From Gemmatimonadales bacterium UBA2989 (lineage in GTDB: Bacteria; Gemmatimonadota; Gemmatimonadetes; Longimicrobiales; Gaopeijiaceae), in assembly GCA_002346625.1 (NCBI GenBank), contig DEAF01000001.1, positions 1 to 56,651 on the forward strand: a DNA stretch of 56,651 nt, read 5' to 3'. The translations under genes were made by a program, and so were the position numbers. Position 1 is the stretch's first letter; each line of letters starts with the position of its first letter. The notes beneath the pieces are model-generated. The model was not told the DNA's origin. It searched no databases and saw only the letters and a program-made list of their open reading frames with translations. Positions 18,088-28,001 of the stretch are shown piece by piece.

Positions 18088-20073
18088 ATGCCACAATTCC
18101 AGATTCATTCCACCTATGATCCCAAGGGGGATCAACCCCAGGCCATCGCTGAGCTTAGCAAAGGCTTGAATCGTGGTGATCGCTTCCAGACTCTATTAGG
18201 AGCTACGGGTACTGGGAAGACATTCTCCATAGCTCATGTGATTTCCCAGTATGGACGGCCAACTTTGGTGGCTTCTCACAATAAAACTCTTGCCGCACAG
18301 CTGTACGGAGAACTCAAATCATTATTTCCCCGTAATGCTGTAGAGTACTTCATATCCTACTACGACTACTATCAACCAGAGGCTTACTTGCCAGCCACTA
18401 ACACATATATCGAGAAGGACGTAAAAATTAATGAAGATATTGAACGTTTGCGGTTGCGTGCGACATCCTCACTTATGGAGAGGGAGGATGTCATAGTAGT
18501 AGCCTCAGTTTCTTGTATATATGGCTTGGGTAACCCTTTGGATTATCGTTCGCTGATGCTCCATCTGAAAATCAACCAAAAAATTGGGCGTAGAGAAATT
18601 CTTAAAGGTCTCGTGGACATCCACTATCGGCGCAATGACTATGAATTTAAACGCGGTACTTTCCGTGTACGAGGGGATACAGTAGAGATTTTCCCAGCAT
18701 ACGAAGATCAGGCAATCCGAGTTGAGCTATGGGGAAATGAGATTGAACGTATAACACGCTTTGATCCAATAACCGGGGAGAAAATAACCCCCATGGAACA
18801 AGCTTATATATATCCAGCTAGTCACTATGTGAGTCGCCCTGAAGTTATAAGAAATATGGCACCCTTGATCCGTGATGAGATGTCTAGTCAGGTGGCATTT
18901 TTTGAGACTGAGGGACGTATCTTGGAGGCACAGAGGATAGAAAGTCGCACAAACTTTGATTTGGAAATGATGCTTGAGGTGGGCACATGTCCTGGAATTG
19001 AAAATTATTCTCTATATACGAGCGAGCGTCAGCCAGGAGATCGGCCGGCATGTCTTTTAGACTACTATCCTAAGGACTTTCTTTTGATCGTGGATGAATC
19101 ACACGTGTCGATACCTCAGATCCATGGTATGTACCGTAGCGATAGGTCACGTAAAGAGACACTAGTTGATCATGGATTCCGACTTCCCAGTGCTTTGGAC
19201 AATCGTCCACTCACATTTGACGAATGGGAATCTTTGATTCATAAAGCTGTGTTTGTATCGGCTACTCCCGGTGATTGGGAATTGGAACAGTCGGACGGTG
19301 TGGTAGTTGAACAAATCATAAGACCTACAGGTCTTGTTGACCCCGAGGTTGAGGTCCGCCCTGTTAAGGGGCAGGTGGACGATTTGCTTGCAGAGATAAG
19401 GGAGAGGGAGATAAAGGATGAGAGAGTATTAGTTACTACCCTTACAAAACGAATGGCAGAAGATCTATCCGAATATCTTCAGTCGGTGGGAGTTAGGATA
19501 AGCTATATGCATTCAGATATAGAAACGATTGATCGAATGAAGATTCTAAGAGAGCTCCGGATCGGAAAAATAGATGTGTTGGTAGGAATCAATTTATTGA
19601 GGGAGGGGTTAGATCTACCAGAAGTATCTTTGGTGGCTATTCTTGATGCCGACAAAGAGGGTTTTCTTCGTGATAGCCGTTCGCTAATTCAAACTATTGG
19701 GCGTGCAGCCCGCAACGTGGAAGGCAGGGCTATTCTGTACGCAGATCGCATAACTCGATCTATGGAAACCTGTATTAACGAGACCAATCGGCGTCGTGAA
19801 GTGCAAATTGCTTATAATGAGCAACACGGAATTACGCCGGAGACAATACACAAAAACATACAAGAGATCGAGTTTTCCACACGAGTTGCTGATGTGCAAG
19901 ACAGACCCGTATCAAAAGTGTCAGAACCAATAGCTAGCTATGCTGACGAGGCTAATACTGAAGAGTACATCAAGATTTTGGAGCAAGAGATGGTTGAGGC
20001 CGCTGAAGCTATGGATTTCGAGAGAGCTGCAATTATCAGAGATCAAGTTTTTGATCTCAAGGCTACATTATAA
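18088..20073 (+). CDS. uvrB: Excinuclease ABC subunit B
   Basis: A 661-residue damage-verification helicase of nucleotide excision repair. It has Walker A (LGATGTGKTFS, residues 37-47), the beta-hairpin region YYDYYQPEAYLPATNTYIEKD near 92-112, DESHVSIPQIHGMYRSD near 338, helicase motif VI-type QTIGRAARNVEGRA near 535, and a C-terminal UVR domain (EMVEAAEAMDFERAAIIRD) that binds UvrC. UvrA and UvrC are not in the window. Its stop overlaps tsaE by one base. Confidence 0.98.
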   Translation: MPQFQIHSTYDPKGDQPQAIAELSKGLNRGDRFQTLLGATGTGKTFSIAHVISQYGRPTLVASHNKTLAAQLYGELKSLFPRNAVEYFISYYDYYQPEAYLPATNTYIEKDVKINEDIERLRLRATSSLMEREDVIVVASVSCIYGLGNPLDYRSLMLHLKINQKIGRREILKGLVDIHYRRNDYEFKRGTFRVRGDTVEIFPAYEDQAIRVELWGNEIERITRFDPITGEKITPMEQAYIYPASHYVSRPEVIRNMAPLIRDEMSSQVAFFETEGRILEAQRIESRTNFDLEMMLEVGTCPGIENYSLYTSERQPGDRPACLLDYYPKDFLLIVDESHVSIPQIHGMYRSDRSRKETLVDHGFRLPSALDNRPLTFDEWESLIHKAVFVSATPGDWELEQSDGVVVEQIIRPTGLVDPEVEVRPVKGQVDDLLAEIREREIKDERVLVTTLTKRMAEDLSEYLQSVGVRISYMHSDIETIDRMKILRELRIGKIDVLVGINLLREGLDLPEVSLVAILDADKEGFLRDSRSLIQTIGRAARNVEGRAILYADRITRSMETCINETNRRREVQIAYNEQHGITPETIHKNIQEIEFSTRVADVQDRPVSKVSEPIASYADEANTEEYIKILEQEMVEAAEAMDFERAAIIRDQVFDLKATL

Positions 20074-20534
20074 TGAATCTTACAGAATCAGAATTAATAG
20101 GATGGGGTGAGGTAATAGGTGATGAGATATCCTCTCCTATGTTTGTCCTACTCCGAGGTCCATTAGGGGCGGGAAAGTCTGTCTTAGCTCGTGCTATCGC
20201 ACGTGGGGCAGGCGTGAAAGGTGTTATATCTTCACCGACTTTCAATCTTTTTTTTCGTTATTCGACACTTCGAGGATTTCAGATTGTGCATATAGATCTT
20301 TATCGTATTGCCAAATCCGAGGAACTCTGGGAATTAGGTTGGCAAGATCTGGGAGCTTCTAATGAGATAATTCTAGTGGAATGGCCTGAACATGCCGAAG
20401 AAATGCTACCTACTGACCGTTGGGAGATCACATTACATTATGTTGAGGGAGATCCAAATCTTAGGTCCGTAGAAGTTGCTCGTGTGGGCAGTCCACTCAA
20501 TCTTCCTGGATTTCCGGTTTCCCTGAATAAATGA
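20073..20534 (+). CDS. tsaE: tRNA t6A biosynthesis ATPase TsaE
   Basis: A 153-residue P-loop ATPase needed, with TsaB and TsaD, to place the threonylcarbamoyl group on A37 of ANN-decoding tRNAs. It has Walker A LRGPLGAGKSVLARAIARG near 26-44, SSPTF near 51-55, HIDLYRI near 70 and EWPE near 107, in the family order. The ATG uses the last A of the uvrB stop, and the next gene (tsaB) overlaps by four bases, so the two partners are probably translated together. Confidence 0.95.
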   Translation: MNLTESELIGWGEVIGDEISSPMFVLLRGPLGAGKSVLARAIARGAGVKGVISSPTFNLFFRYSTLRGFQIVHIDLYRIAKSEELWELGWQDLGASNEIILVEWPEHAEEMLPTDRWEITLHYVEGDPNLRSVEVARVGSPLNLPGFPVSLNK

Positions 20535-21286
20535 GCAATAAAGAATTTCGTAGACCTATTCGAGGATTCTATCTAGCTTTTGATACTTCTACATCCATTG
20601 GTTCAGTAGCATTGGGTAATAGTACAGAAGTGTTAGCTAGGAGTTCACTGAGAAAAGAAAATTCTCACTCGTCAGATCTGGTCCCTAAGATTTACGATAC
20701 CCTTGAAGAAGGGGGGGTGAGCCTGGAAGAGTTATCAGGACTCATAGTAGGGCTAGGTCCTGGATCTTTTACAGGGGTGCGTGTGGCGGCAGCTACAGCC
20801 AAAGGCCTGGCAAGGGCTCTAAGTGTGCCTCTGTGGGGCATATCTTCGCTTGAGGCAGGAGCTGCGGCTGTGGATAAAGTATCCTACCCATTTCATAACG
20901 GAATCAGGCAAGAGTTGTCTGCCGATGAATTGTCTTGGCCACGCTACGTTCTCTTTGATGCCAGAGGTGATCGTGTTTATGCCGCATGCTATCTTCCTAC
21001 TGAACAGGGCCTTAAAGAACTCATTCCACCTTGTGCTACTACCATAAAAGAAATTTTATCATCTAGGGTTCCTTTTTCAATATTTGGAGGTGACGGTGCT
21101 GATCGCCATGCAGACAAAATCCGTGGTGCAGGTTTCCCGGTGTTTCCGTCACCCCTAGGAATGCCTACAGCAGATGGACTGTTAACAGTTTTTAGAAATC
21201 AACCTGAGCTAATTCCCATTACCGATATATCTCGCTGGGAGCCGGAATATCTTCGTTTGTCATCCGCAGAACGCCTCTCAGGTTAG
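20531..21286 (+). CDS. tsaB: tRNA t6A biosynthesis protein TsaB
   Basis: A 251-residue member of the ASKHA-fold TsaB/YeaZ family, the scaffold that binds TsaD and TsaE. The N-terminal LAFDTSTSIGSVALG and the GLGPGSFTGVRVAAATAKGLA segment near 73-92 are diagnostic. The C-terminal half is divergent, as usual. An eight-residue leader precedes the core. It starts in the tsaE stop and is followed by a 75-base gap. TsaD is not in the window. Confidence 0.95.
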   Translation: MSNKEFRRPIRGFYLAFDTSTSIGSVALGNSTEVLARSSLRKENSHSSDLVPKIYDTLEEGGVSLEELSGLIVGLGPGSFTGVRVAAATAKGLARALSVPLWGISSLEAGAAAVDKVSYPFHNGIRQELSADELSWPRYVLFDARGDRVYAACYLPTEQGLKELIPPCATTIKEILSSRVPFSIFGGDGADRHADKIRGAGFPVFPSPLGMPTADGLLTVFRNQPELIPITDISRWEPEYLRLSSAERLSG

Positions 21287-21361
21287 TAACTGTGAGCGGA
21301 GGATTGTTATAATGGTTATAGGATTATAGATGCGATCTGCTAGTCAGGATTATGTTTTCTG

Positions 21362-22171
21362 ATGATACACGTATTTGTTCTTTTATTATATATAGGGTCT
21401 TTGATCCTGTGGTTTAATTCTCTCTTAACCGGAGGAAGAGGCCGCGGGCCTCACATTGCCTTCGGTATGGCTGCCGTAGGGGTTTTGGTACATGCAGTTG
21501 CCCTGGTTCTATTCACTGTCTCCTACGGAGAGCTTCCCCTTATTGGATTGGCATCTTCTCTTTCTACATTGGCCCTGGTGATTGGCATTGGTCTTTTAGC
21601 CACCCTTGGCATGGGGGAGGGCCTAAGAGTAGGTATTGTTATAATCCCAGTAGTAATAGTTCTTCAAGGCATTGCTGTCTCGATTGGATTTGAGCCCTCT
21701 TATAGAACATTGGATTTCCAGGGAGTTTGGTTTGTATTTCACGTAACTCTTGCTTTTTTGGGGCTCTGTGGATTTGCGGTTGCTTTTGCAGCAGGGCTTC
21801 TATATCTGGTACAATTCAGGGAACTCAACAGTAAGCGTCTTGGGAGGATTTTCCAGTTTACACCACCCTTGGCTACCCTGGATCGTCTTGTTCGCACGGG
21901 ATTGGTCATTGGCTTAACTGCATTCACTATCGCTCTAGCTTTGGGATGGGCTTGGACGGTTAGCTTCAGGAACTCTCTTGATCATACAAACCCCAAAGTT
22001 ATTTGGGCTGTTCTGAGTTGGATTATCTTTGTGCTTGCACTAGGATCAAGGGCTGGGGGGGGATTGAAGGAGCGTAGAAGTGCTTTAATGGCTGTGATTG
22101 GTTTCACCTTAGTCATATTGTCTTACCTGATACTCCAATTGATAAGTTTCAGTGGAGGGTCCTCCCTATGA
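21362..22171 (+). CDS. CcsA/HemX-like multi-spanning membrane protein
   Basis: A 269-residue protein with about eight predicted membrane helices, matching the cytochrome c assembly (CcsA/YpjD/HemX) family. The family includes haem-handling CcsA and HemX, which in Gram-positive bacteria lowers GluTR levels. Its stop overlaps the start of hemA by four bases, the same pairing as hemX with hemA. The full tryptophan-rich WWD haem motif of CcsA is not evident; GWAWTVSFRN near 197-206 is the nearest stretch. A HemX-like role is therefore favoured over cytochrome maturation. Confidence 0.8.
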   Translation: MIHVFVLLLYIGSLILWFNSLLTGGRGRGPHIAFGMAAVGVLVHAVALVLFTVSYGELPLIGLASSLSTLALVIGIGLLATLGMGEGLRVGIVIIPVVIVLQGIAVSIGFEPSYRTLDFQGVWFVFHVTLAFLGLCGFAVAFAAGLLYLVQFRELNSKRLGRIFQFTPPLATLDRLVRTGLVIGLTAFTIALALGWAWTVSFRNSLDHTNPKVIWAVLSWIIFVLALGSRAGGGLKERRSALMAVIGFTLVILSYLILQLISFSGGSSL

Positions 22172-23577
22172 CCTCCATTGCAGTTGTAGGTGTTAGTCAT
22201 CTCACGGCCCCCGTAGAGGTACGAGAGCGATTTGCTTTCACCGACAAAGAAGCGATTTCTGTTCTTAGTGGACTGCAGGACCGTTCGGGAATTAAAGAGG
22301 CGGTACTGATATCTACATGTAATCGTACTGAATTGTATCTATGTCCAGGATCAGATCCTGATATTTTGGAAACTGGAGAAGCTGTTCTGTCTGAAAAGGC
22401 TGGTGATTTGATTGGGGGAGCAGGACAGTATCTTTATAGGCTACAGGGATTAGAATCGGTTCGCCATCTTTATCGTGTTGTATCTGGCCTGGATTCTCTC
22501 ATACTGGGTGAGGCCGAGATTCAGGGACAGGTAAAAAGTGCGTATGAGTTGGCAGGTTCTATACCCGTGACTCCTTCCCTCGCTGGGCCTGTTCTCCATC
22601 GACTATTCCAAACCTCTTTTTCTGTAGGAGGCCAGATTCGTTCTAGTACTCCTATTGGTGAGGGGGCAGGGAGTGTAGCGTCTGTAGCTGTAAAATTAGC
22701 CCGTAAGATATTTGGAGATTTGAATGGCCTCCAGATAATGATACTGGGCTCAGGGACTATGGCAGAATTAGTTGTAGAAGCAATGAAGAGAGATCATGTT
22801 GCGGGTCTCATCGTGGCCAATCGTAAACACGAACGGGCCCAAAAACTTGCCGAACGATTAGCTGGCAAAACGATCCCAATTGATGAGATGCTACTATCCC
22901 TGGATCAGACTGATATTCTAGTAGCTTCTACGGGAGCCCCCCATGCTTTGATTACTCTAGATGATTTTCGCCATGCAATGGGTGGGTATCGCAAAAAACC
23001 CATTCTTATCCTAGATCTTGCAATCCCTAGAGATGTAGAGGCTGATATAGGAGATGAAGACAACGTATTCCTATACAATGTGGATGACGTGCGTGAGATC
23101 GTTGATGGAAACTTGATCAAGAGACAAGCTTCTGTGGTTGATGCTGAGACCATTGTACAGGATCATGCTGAGACATTTGCTAAATGGCATGATACTCGCA
23201 ATGTAGTTCCATTAATCAAAAGTCTTCGTAGTAGGTGGGGAGATTTGAGGAAGAGTGAATTAGATTGGCTTTGGCAACAGCTTTCTCATTTATCCGAGGA
23301 AGATAGGGAAATAGTAGATTCATTTTCTAAGAGATTGCTCAATAAACTTATGCATGAACCTACGACTCGTCTTAAGGATGGCATTGTAAACGGACTTGGT
23401 TCCGAGTTCATATCTGCTGTCCGATATCTTCATGCTCTTGATGATGTAGATCTGGATTTGGATCACGAAGGGAATATGAGTGATTCTATAGGAGAATTTA
23501 AGGAGCCCTGGAATAATCTATCCAAGATGGGTCCGGATCTTGCTGAGGAATCAGAAGAGCATGAATCCAATGAGTGA
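22168..23577 (+). CDS. hemA: Glutamyl-tRNA reductase
   Basis: A 469-residue enzyme catalysing the first committed step of C5-pathway tetrapyrrole synthesis: glutamyl-tRNA to glutamate-1-semialdehyde with NADPH. SHLTAPVEVRERFAF lies near residue 10, the catalytic cysteine is Cys51 in STCNRTELYL, and GEAEIQGQVKSAY lies near 114. The NADPH-binding IMILGSGTMAELVVEAM segment lies near 190. The C-terminal dimerisation domain is slightly extended and acidic. HemL, which takes the product, is encoded about 22 kb downstream. Confidence 0.97.
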   Translation: MTSIAVVGVSHLTAPVEVRERFAFTDKEAISVLSGLQDRSGIKEAVLISTCNRTELYLCPGSDPDILETGEAVLSEKAGDLIGGAGQYLYRLQGLESVRHLYRVVSGLDSLILGEAEIQGQVKSAYELAGSIPVTPSLAGPVLHRLFQTSFSVGGQIRSSTPIGEGAGSVASVAVKLARKIFGDLNGLQIMILGSGTMAELVVEAMKRDHVAGLIVANRKHERAQKLAERLAGKTIPIDEMLLSLDQTDILVASTGAPHALITLDDFRHAMGGYRKKPILILDLAIPRDVEADIGDEDNVFLYNVDDVREIVDGNLIKRQASVVDAETIVQDHAETFAKWHDTRNVVPLIKSLRSRWGDLRKSELDWLWQQLSHLSEEDREIVDSFSKRLLNKLMHEPTTRLKDGIVNGLGSEFISAVRYLHALDDVDLDLDHEGNMSDSIGEFKEPWNNLSKMGPDLAEESEEHESNE

Positions 23578-24532
23578 TCATAAAAGGAAGGTCCTAGTTA
23601 CGGGTGGCGCAGGATTCATAGGTAGCCACGTGGCAGATGCCTATGTGGAACTTGGTGACCATGTATGGGTGGTGGATAATCTTTCCAGGGGTACTAGAGA
23701 GAACGTTAACCACAAAGTTGAGTTCATAGAAATGGACATTACTGATCCGGGGCTAAGGGATTTGTTCCGAGAGGTTCGTTTTGAACTTGTAAACCAACAC
23801 GCTGCTCAAGCTGATGTTCGTTATTCTGTGGATTATCCGGCCAGAGACGCCAGTGTAAATGTCCTGGGACTTATAAATGTCCTGGAAGGAGCAAGAGAAG
23901 TAGGTACTAAGAGATTTATATATGTTTCTAGCGGCGGAGTTGTATATGGAGAACCAGAATATATTCCTATACCTGAATCGGCACCTAAAACTCCTCTCTC
24001 ACCTTACGGTATCACGAAACTTTTGGGAGAATACTATCTGCGCTATTATCGTGAAGTTCATGGACTCGAATGTGTGACTTTGCGATATGCTAATGTTTAT
24101 GGGCCACGCCAGGATCCACATGGTGAGAGCGGTGTAGTAGCGATATTCTGTGACCGCCTGCAGACTGGTGAAAAGCTAGCTATTTTCGGTGACGGAGAAC
24201 AAACCCGTGACTACATATATATTAAAGATGTTGTAAGTGCTAATCTCAAAGCTTCGAACATGGATTTAAACCAAGAATACGGCCTAGATTCAACAGCTTT
24301 TAATGTTGGTACAGGAATAAGTACTAGCTTGAACGATCTCGCTAATTTACTGGAGGATATTGCTGATAATCATACTGGCCGCACCTATCTAGATGAGCGT
24401 TACGGAGAAATACGCAATAATACTCTAGATATATCGCGTTTTACGGATTTGGGTTGGGAACCACGTCATACACTAAGGGATGGTCTAGTAGAGACTTTGG
24501 ATTTCATTGCGAACCAGAGAAACGGGTCCTAA
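23561..24532 (+). CDS. NAD-dependent epimerase, GalE-like
   Basis: An extended SDR of about 323 residues. The NAD motif VLVTGGAGFIGSHVADAY follows the start; an SSGGVVYGEP motif, SPYGITKLLGEYY (YxxxK) and YANVYGPRQDPHGESGVVAIF follow. These resemble the UDP-glucose 4-epimerases of thermophiles and archaea. ATG 23561 or 23570 is the likely start, both inside the end of hemA; an upstream TTG is less likely. It is out of place between haem and Tol genes and abuts tolQ directly (stop TAA then ATG). Substrate is unproven. Confidence 0.85.
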   Translation: MNPMSDHKRKVLVTGGAGFIGSHVADAYVELGDHVWVVDNLSRGTRENVNHKVEFIEMDITDPGLRDLFREVRFELVNQHAAQADVRYSVDYPARDASVNVLGLINVLEGAREVGTKRFIYVSSGGVVYGEPEYIPIPESAPKTPLSPYGITKLLGEYYLRYYREVHGLECVTLRYANVYGPRQDPHGESGVVAIFCDRLQTGEKLAIFGDGEQTRDYIYIKDVVSANLKASNMDLNQEYGLDSTAFNVGTGISTSLNDLANLLEDIADNHTGRTYLDERYGEIRNNTLDISRFTDLGWEPRHTLRDGLVETLDFIANQRNGS

Positions 24533-25252
24533 ATGGGATTTTTCACATTTCTAGTACAAGTAAATACTCCGAGCAGTGCATGGGACATGGTGTTTGGGGG
24601 AAGTATAGCCACCAAGCTCGTACTGCTTGTGCTTGCAGTGTCTTCAGCATTCTCGTGGGTTCTTATATTCTGGAAGGATAGACAATTCAGGGAAGTTAGA
24701 AGCCAAGGCAATCAATTTCTTCAACAAATGGAGGGTGCAAATAGCCTGGAAGATGCGTACGAGGCTATCATCACTCTGCCGGATTCTCCTTATGGACGTG
24801 TGTTCCGTCAGGGAATGAGTTTCTTTAAAGAACTCAGAACAGGTATATCTGGAGAAGACAATTTTGTTAGCAAAGGTCTATCATTGACCCAATTACAAGC
24901 CCTAAAGCTAGTGTTGGAGAAAGAGGAGGCTGAAGAAAGGGATGAGTTGTCCAGGGGCCTGATTTGGTTAGCAGTTATGGGATCGGTATCACCTCTCATG
25001 GGGCTTATGGGTACGGTGATCGGTATTACTAACACCTTTTTAGGCATTACAGCTTCGGGATCTACGAATATTGGAGCAGTTGCTCCAGGTGTAGCTGAGG
25101 CATTAGTGACAACAGTTGCAGGTCTAGCAGTGGCAATCCCAGCAGTAATTGCCTACAACCACTTTGTTGCTAAGCTCAACCTAGTTAGTGGTGAACTAGA
25201 GGGTTTTTCTAGTGAGTTCATAGGAGCTTTGGCTCGGGAGGGGCGAGTATGA
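24533..25252 (+). CDS. tolQ: TolQ/ExbB-type proton channel protein
   Basis: A 239-residue inner-membrane protein with three membrane helices near residues 20-45, 140-160 and 180-205, the latter two in the conserved MGSVSPLMGLMGTVIGITNTF and APGVAEALVTTVAGLAVAIPAVIAYN blocks. TolQ and TolR use the proton gradient to energise TolA. The downstream order tolR, tolA, tolB, pal, cpoB makes the Tol rather than Exb role very likely. The start codon abuts the stop of the preceding epimerase gene. Confidence 0.95.
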   Translation: MGFFTFLVQVNTPSSAWDMVFGGSIATKLVLLVLAVSSAFSWVLIFWKDRQFREVRSQGNQFLQQMEGANSLEDAYEAIITLPDSPYGRVFRQGMSFFKELRTGISGEDNFVSKGLSLTQLQALKLVLEKEEAEERDELSRGLIWLAVMGSVSPLMGLMGTVIGITNTFLGITASGSTNIGAVAPGVAEALVTTVAGLAVAIPAVIAYNHFVAKLNLVSGELEGFSSEFIGALAREGRV

Positions 25253-25305
25253 TTAATTCTGATGATTTCTATTCTGTCGATCTGTTATTGGAATAGGATT
25301 AGATC

Positions 25306-25716
25306 ATGAGATTCTCATCAGGTAGAGACCTAGAGCCCATGGCTGATATAAACGTCACCAGTCTAGTTGATGTAGCATTCACTCTTCTCATAATATTCAT
25401 TATCACTGCCCCTATCCTTCAAGGTGGTATTGAAGTAGAAGTTCCCAATACTGATGTTTCCTCCCTATCTGCTGAAGACAACACACTTATAGTATCAGTT
25501 GACCGTGAGGGAACCGTTTATCTATCTGAAATGCCTGTGAGCAGGACCGATTTTAAACAGTCTTTCGGCCAACTTGTCTCTGGGGGTAGGATAGATAAGG
25601 TATGGATCCAAGCTGATTCTTTGGCGACTTGGGGGGTAGGGGTAGATATTATGGGGACTATTAAGGATAGTGGCCTGCCTTTTGCTGTGGTGGCCCATCA
25701 GCGTGATAGTAGATGA
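25306..25716 (+). CDS. tolR: TolR/ExbD-type protein
   Basis: A 136-residue protein with one N-terminal membrane helix (near 18-40) preceded by MADINVTSLVDVAFTLLIIF. The aspartate in this LVDVAF block is the conserved proton-path residue of TolR/ExbD. The periplasmic domain follows. The upstream TAGGATT near 25296-25302 can serve as ribosome-binding site. It overlaps the TonB/TolA-like gene by four bases. Confidence 0.94.
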   Translation: MRFSSGRDLEPMADINVTSLVDVAFTLLIIFIITAPILQGGIEVEVPNTDVSSLSAEDNTLIVSVDREGTVYLSEMPVSRTDFKQSFGQLVSGGRIDKVWIQADSLATWGVGVDIMGTIKDSGLPFAVVAHQRDSR

Positions 25717-26462
25717 TTGGCAATATTGATATTTATAGCACCAGGCGACACGATAAAATAGGCAAGGGTCCTATATTAGGGTCAGTTTTTGTACACACCT
25801 TTATCATTTTATTGGCTTGGCGGGCTTCAGCAATGGAGAGCGAAGCCCCTAATTTTGTTGTATACGAGATTCAATTAGTATCACCTCCCGCAGCAGAATT
25901 AAAAAAGGATCCAACCCCACCTCCTCCTGAGGAATTGATAATCGAAACTCCTCAAGAAGTTTTGCCAGAGCCTCCAGAAGAAAAAATCCATGCCATGATT
26001 GAAGAAGATCCCGCTCCTGATGAAGACTCAAAACCAGAGCAGATTACCACTTCTTCATACCTAGAGTCAGAGGATAATAGGAAATCTTCTGCGAGCCTGG
26101 ATCCTGATCTTGATGTGGAAAAATCAGGTGAAGATTTGAACGTACGTATGGAGGGAGTTAGGCGGGACTATCCAGAGTATTACAATAATATAATTCGTCA
26201 AATGCAGAGGTGTTTTCGTTGGAGAGGATCTGATGATCTTCGGGCTACTATCTATTTTGTTATAAACCGTGATGGAACAGTTTCTGACATAGATGTGCTT
26301 GAATCTTCGAATAATATGCCTTTTGACATCGAGGCAATGGGGGCTGCAGAATGTGCCGGAAGCAGGGGACGCCTAGGTCCGCTCCCTGAGAATTTGCCCT
26401 TTGATATGATTCCGGTTGTATTCAAGATTGATCCTAAGAACGGACGTCGCAATGATTTTTAA
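25713..26462 (+). CDS. tolA: TolA/TonB-family energy transducer
   Basis: A 249-residue protein with a single N-terminal membrane helix (near 20-37), a proline- and acid-rich spacer (residues about 60-125, PPPPEE-type) and a C-terminal TonB/TolA-like domain (about 155-245). The domain includes YNNIIRQMQRCFRWRG and TIYFVINRDGTVSDIDVLESS. Position between tolR and tolB makes it the functional TolA. The spacer is short and proline-rich rather than the long alanine helix of E. coli TolA. Two cysteines in the C-terminal domain may form a disulfide, as in TolA. Confidence 0.85.
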   Translation: MIGNIDIYSTRRHDKIGKGPILGSVFVHTFIILLAWRASAMESEAPNFVVYEIQLVSPPAAELKKDPTPPPPEELIIETPQEVLPEPPEEKIHAMIEEDPAPDEDSKPEQITTSSYLESEDNRKSSASLDPDLDVEKSGEDLNVRMEGVRRDYPEYYNNIIRQMQRCFRWRGSDDLRATIYFVINRDGTVSDIDVLESSNNMPFDIEAMGAAECAGSRGRLGPLPENLPFDMIPVVFKIDPKNGRRNDF

Positions 26463-26471
26463 GAGTGAATC

Positions 26472-27860
26472 ATGAAAGTAATTTGCCTTCTGATTCGGAG
26501 ATGGGTGATAACCCTTGTAGTGGTTAGTGTGGTTATTCCTATTGAGTCAGTTTTAGCTCAAAAAACTGATTCTATTCCAGGGGTCACGCTCGGACTTCTT
26601 TACGAGCGAGGATATCAACCAGCTCTTGCTATCCAACCTTTTTCTGGACGCCTGGGTGGTGAAACTTTGGCATCACAAGTTGAGGGTATAATCGCAAGAG
26701 ATTTGCGTTACAGTGACCGTTTTGAGGTTATGGATTCTCTGCCAGAATCACTAGTGGGTGACGAAATTGATTATCAGTTTTGGGATCAGCTGGGGGCTGT
26801 ATGGCTTCTTTCAGGTACCCTTGAAGGTGCTGGTGATGGTTTTGTACTGGTCCTTGAACTTCATGATGTTGTCTACGGTGATATTCGTCAACGTGGTCGT
26901 TTTTATATTCGTGATGAAATGTCGAGTGAATTTCGAATGACTGTCCACGTTGTTTCGGACGAAATTGTGGATTGGATTTTTAACGAACCTGGTATGGCAG
27001 CTAGTAAGATTGCTTTCTCTCGTAGAACTGAGGACGGCAACCAAGAAATTTATCTCATTGATTCCGATGGAGAAAACTTTCATCGCCTAACAGACTATAA
27101 AAACTTGACTATGACTCCCACATGGTCTCCAGATGGAGACAGGATCGCTTTTATTTCTCGAAAAGAAATTGGTTTGCCAAGGATATACGAAATGAACTTG
27201 GCCACTGGTGAAGAAAGGATTATCGATCCTGATTGGAGGGGGGACCACATAACACCTGCCTACAGTCCGAATGGTAAGGATATAGCTTTCTCGGTTACGG
27301 GCGGGAAAAGAAGTGGGATATATAGTTACGATTTAGAACTCAACTGCTGTCTTACACATATCAGTGGGGGACGCTGGGATGATATCTCACCCACTTTCTC
27401 TCCTGAAGGTAGTCGGATTGCTTTTAACTCAAATCGTCTAGGGACAGCTCATCCTCAAATTTATGTGATGCCTTTTTCAGGTGGCGAAGCAGACCTTATT
27501 TCACCGTATCTACATGGACAGGAAGGATACTACACGTCTCCAGAATGGTCTCCAATAGGTGATTATGTAGCTTTTCATGGTCGAGTAAGCCGGCGTGGTA
27601 GGTATCATATCTTAGTAGCGGAAGTATCAGATCAGGGACGCCGTCTTCGACAACTTACTTGGGAAGGAAATAATGAAGATCCGAGCTGGGCTCCAGACGG
27701 AAGACACTTAGTATTTGTTGGCAAACGTGAGTGGGGAACTGGGCTAATGATAGTGGATACAGCTACGGGTAAATACCGTATGCTTTTGCGTGGTTTAGAT
27801 GTTAGAGTACCCGAATGGTCTCCATCACTTGGAACTTCAGAACTAGGATCATTGCGCTAA
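26472..27860 (+). CDS. tolB: Tol-Pal system beta-propeller protein TolB
   Basis: A 462-residue periplasmic protein with a signal peptide ending near SVLAQ (about residue 29). An N-terminal alpha/beta domain (residues 35-170) is followed by a beta-propeller made of WD40-like TolB repeats such as PTWSPDGDRIAFISRKE, PAYSPNGKDIAFSV and PTFSPEGSRIAFNSNR. TolB links TolA to the peptidoglycan-bound lipoprotein Pal and is needed for outer-membrane constriction. It lies nine bases after the tolA stop. Confidence 0.96.
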   Translation: MKVICLLIRRWVITLVVVSVVIPIESVLAQKTDSIPGVTLGLLYERGYQPALAIQPFSGRLGGETLASQVEGIIARDLRYSDRFEVMDSLPESLVGDEIDYQFWDQLGAVWLLSGTLEGAGDGFVLVLELHDVVYGDIRQRGRFYIRDEMSSEFRMTVHVVSDEIVDWIFNEPGMAASKIAFSRRTEDGNQEIYLIDSDGENFHRLTDYKNLTMTPTWSPDGDRIAFISRKEIGLPRIYEMNLATGEERIIDPDWRGDHITPAYSPNGKDIAFSVTGGKRSGIYSYDLELNCCLTHISGGRWDDISPTFSPEGSRIAFNSNRLGTAHPQIYVMPFSGGEADLISPYLHGQEGYYTSPEWSPIGDYVAFHGRVSRRGRYHILVAEVSDQGRRLRQLTWEGNNEDPSWAPDGRHLVFVGKREWGTGLMIVDTATGKYRMLLRGLDVRVPEWSPSLGTSELGSLR

Positions 27861-28001
27861 AGGTTTTAATTTGATATATGCCTAAGTGCCTTTTTTATAA
27901 CTAAGGGGTATACTAAGAGCGTATTTAAAAAGATTTTAATGGATGACTCGCTTTACATTGGCGAGATTTTTGACATGGACACTCATAGGATAGGATTGGG
28001 A

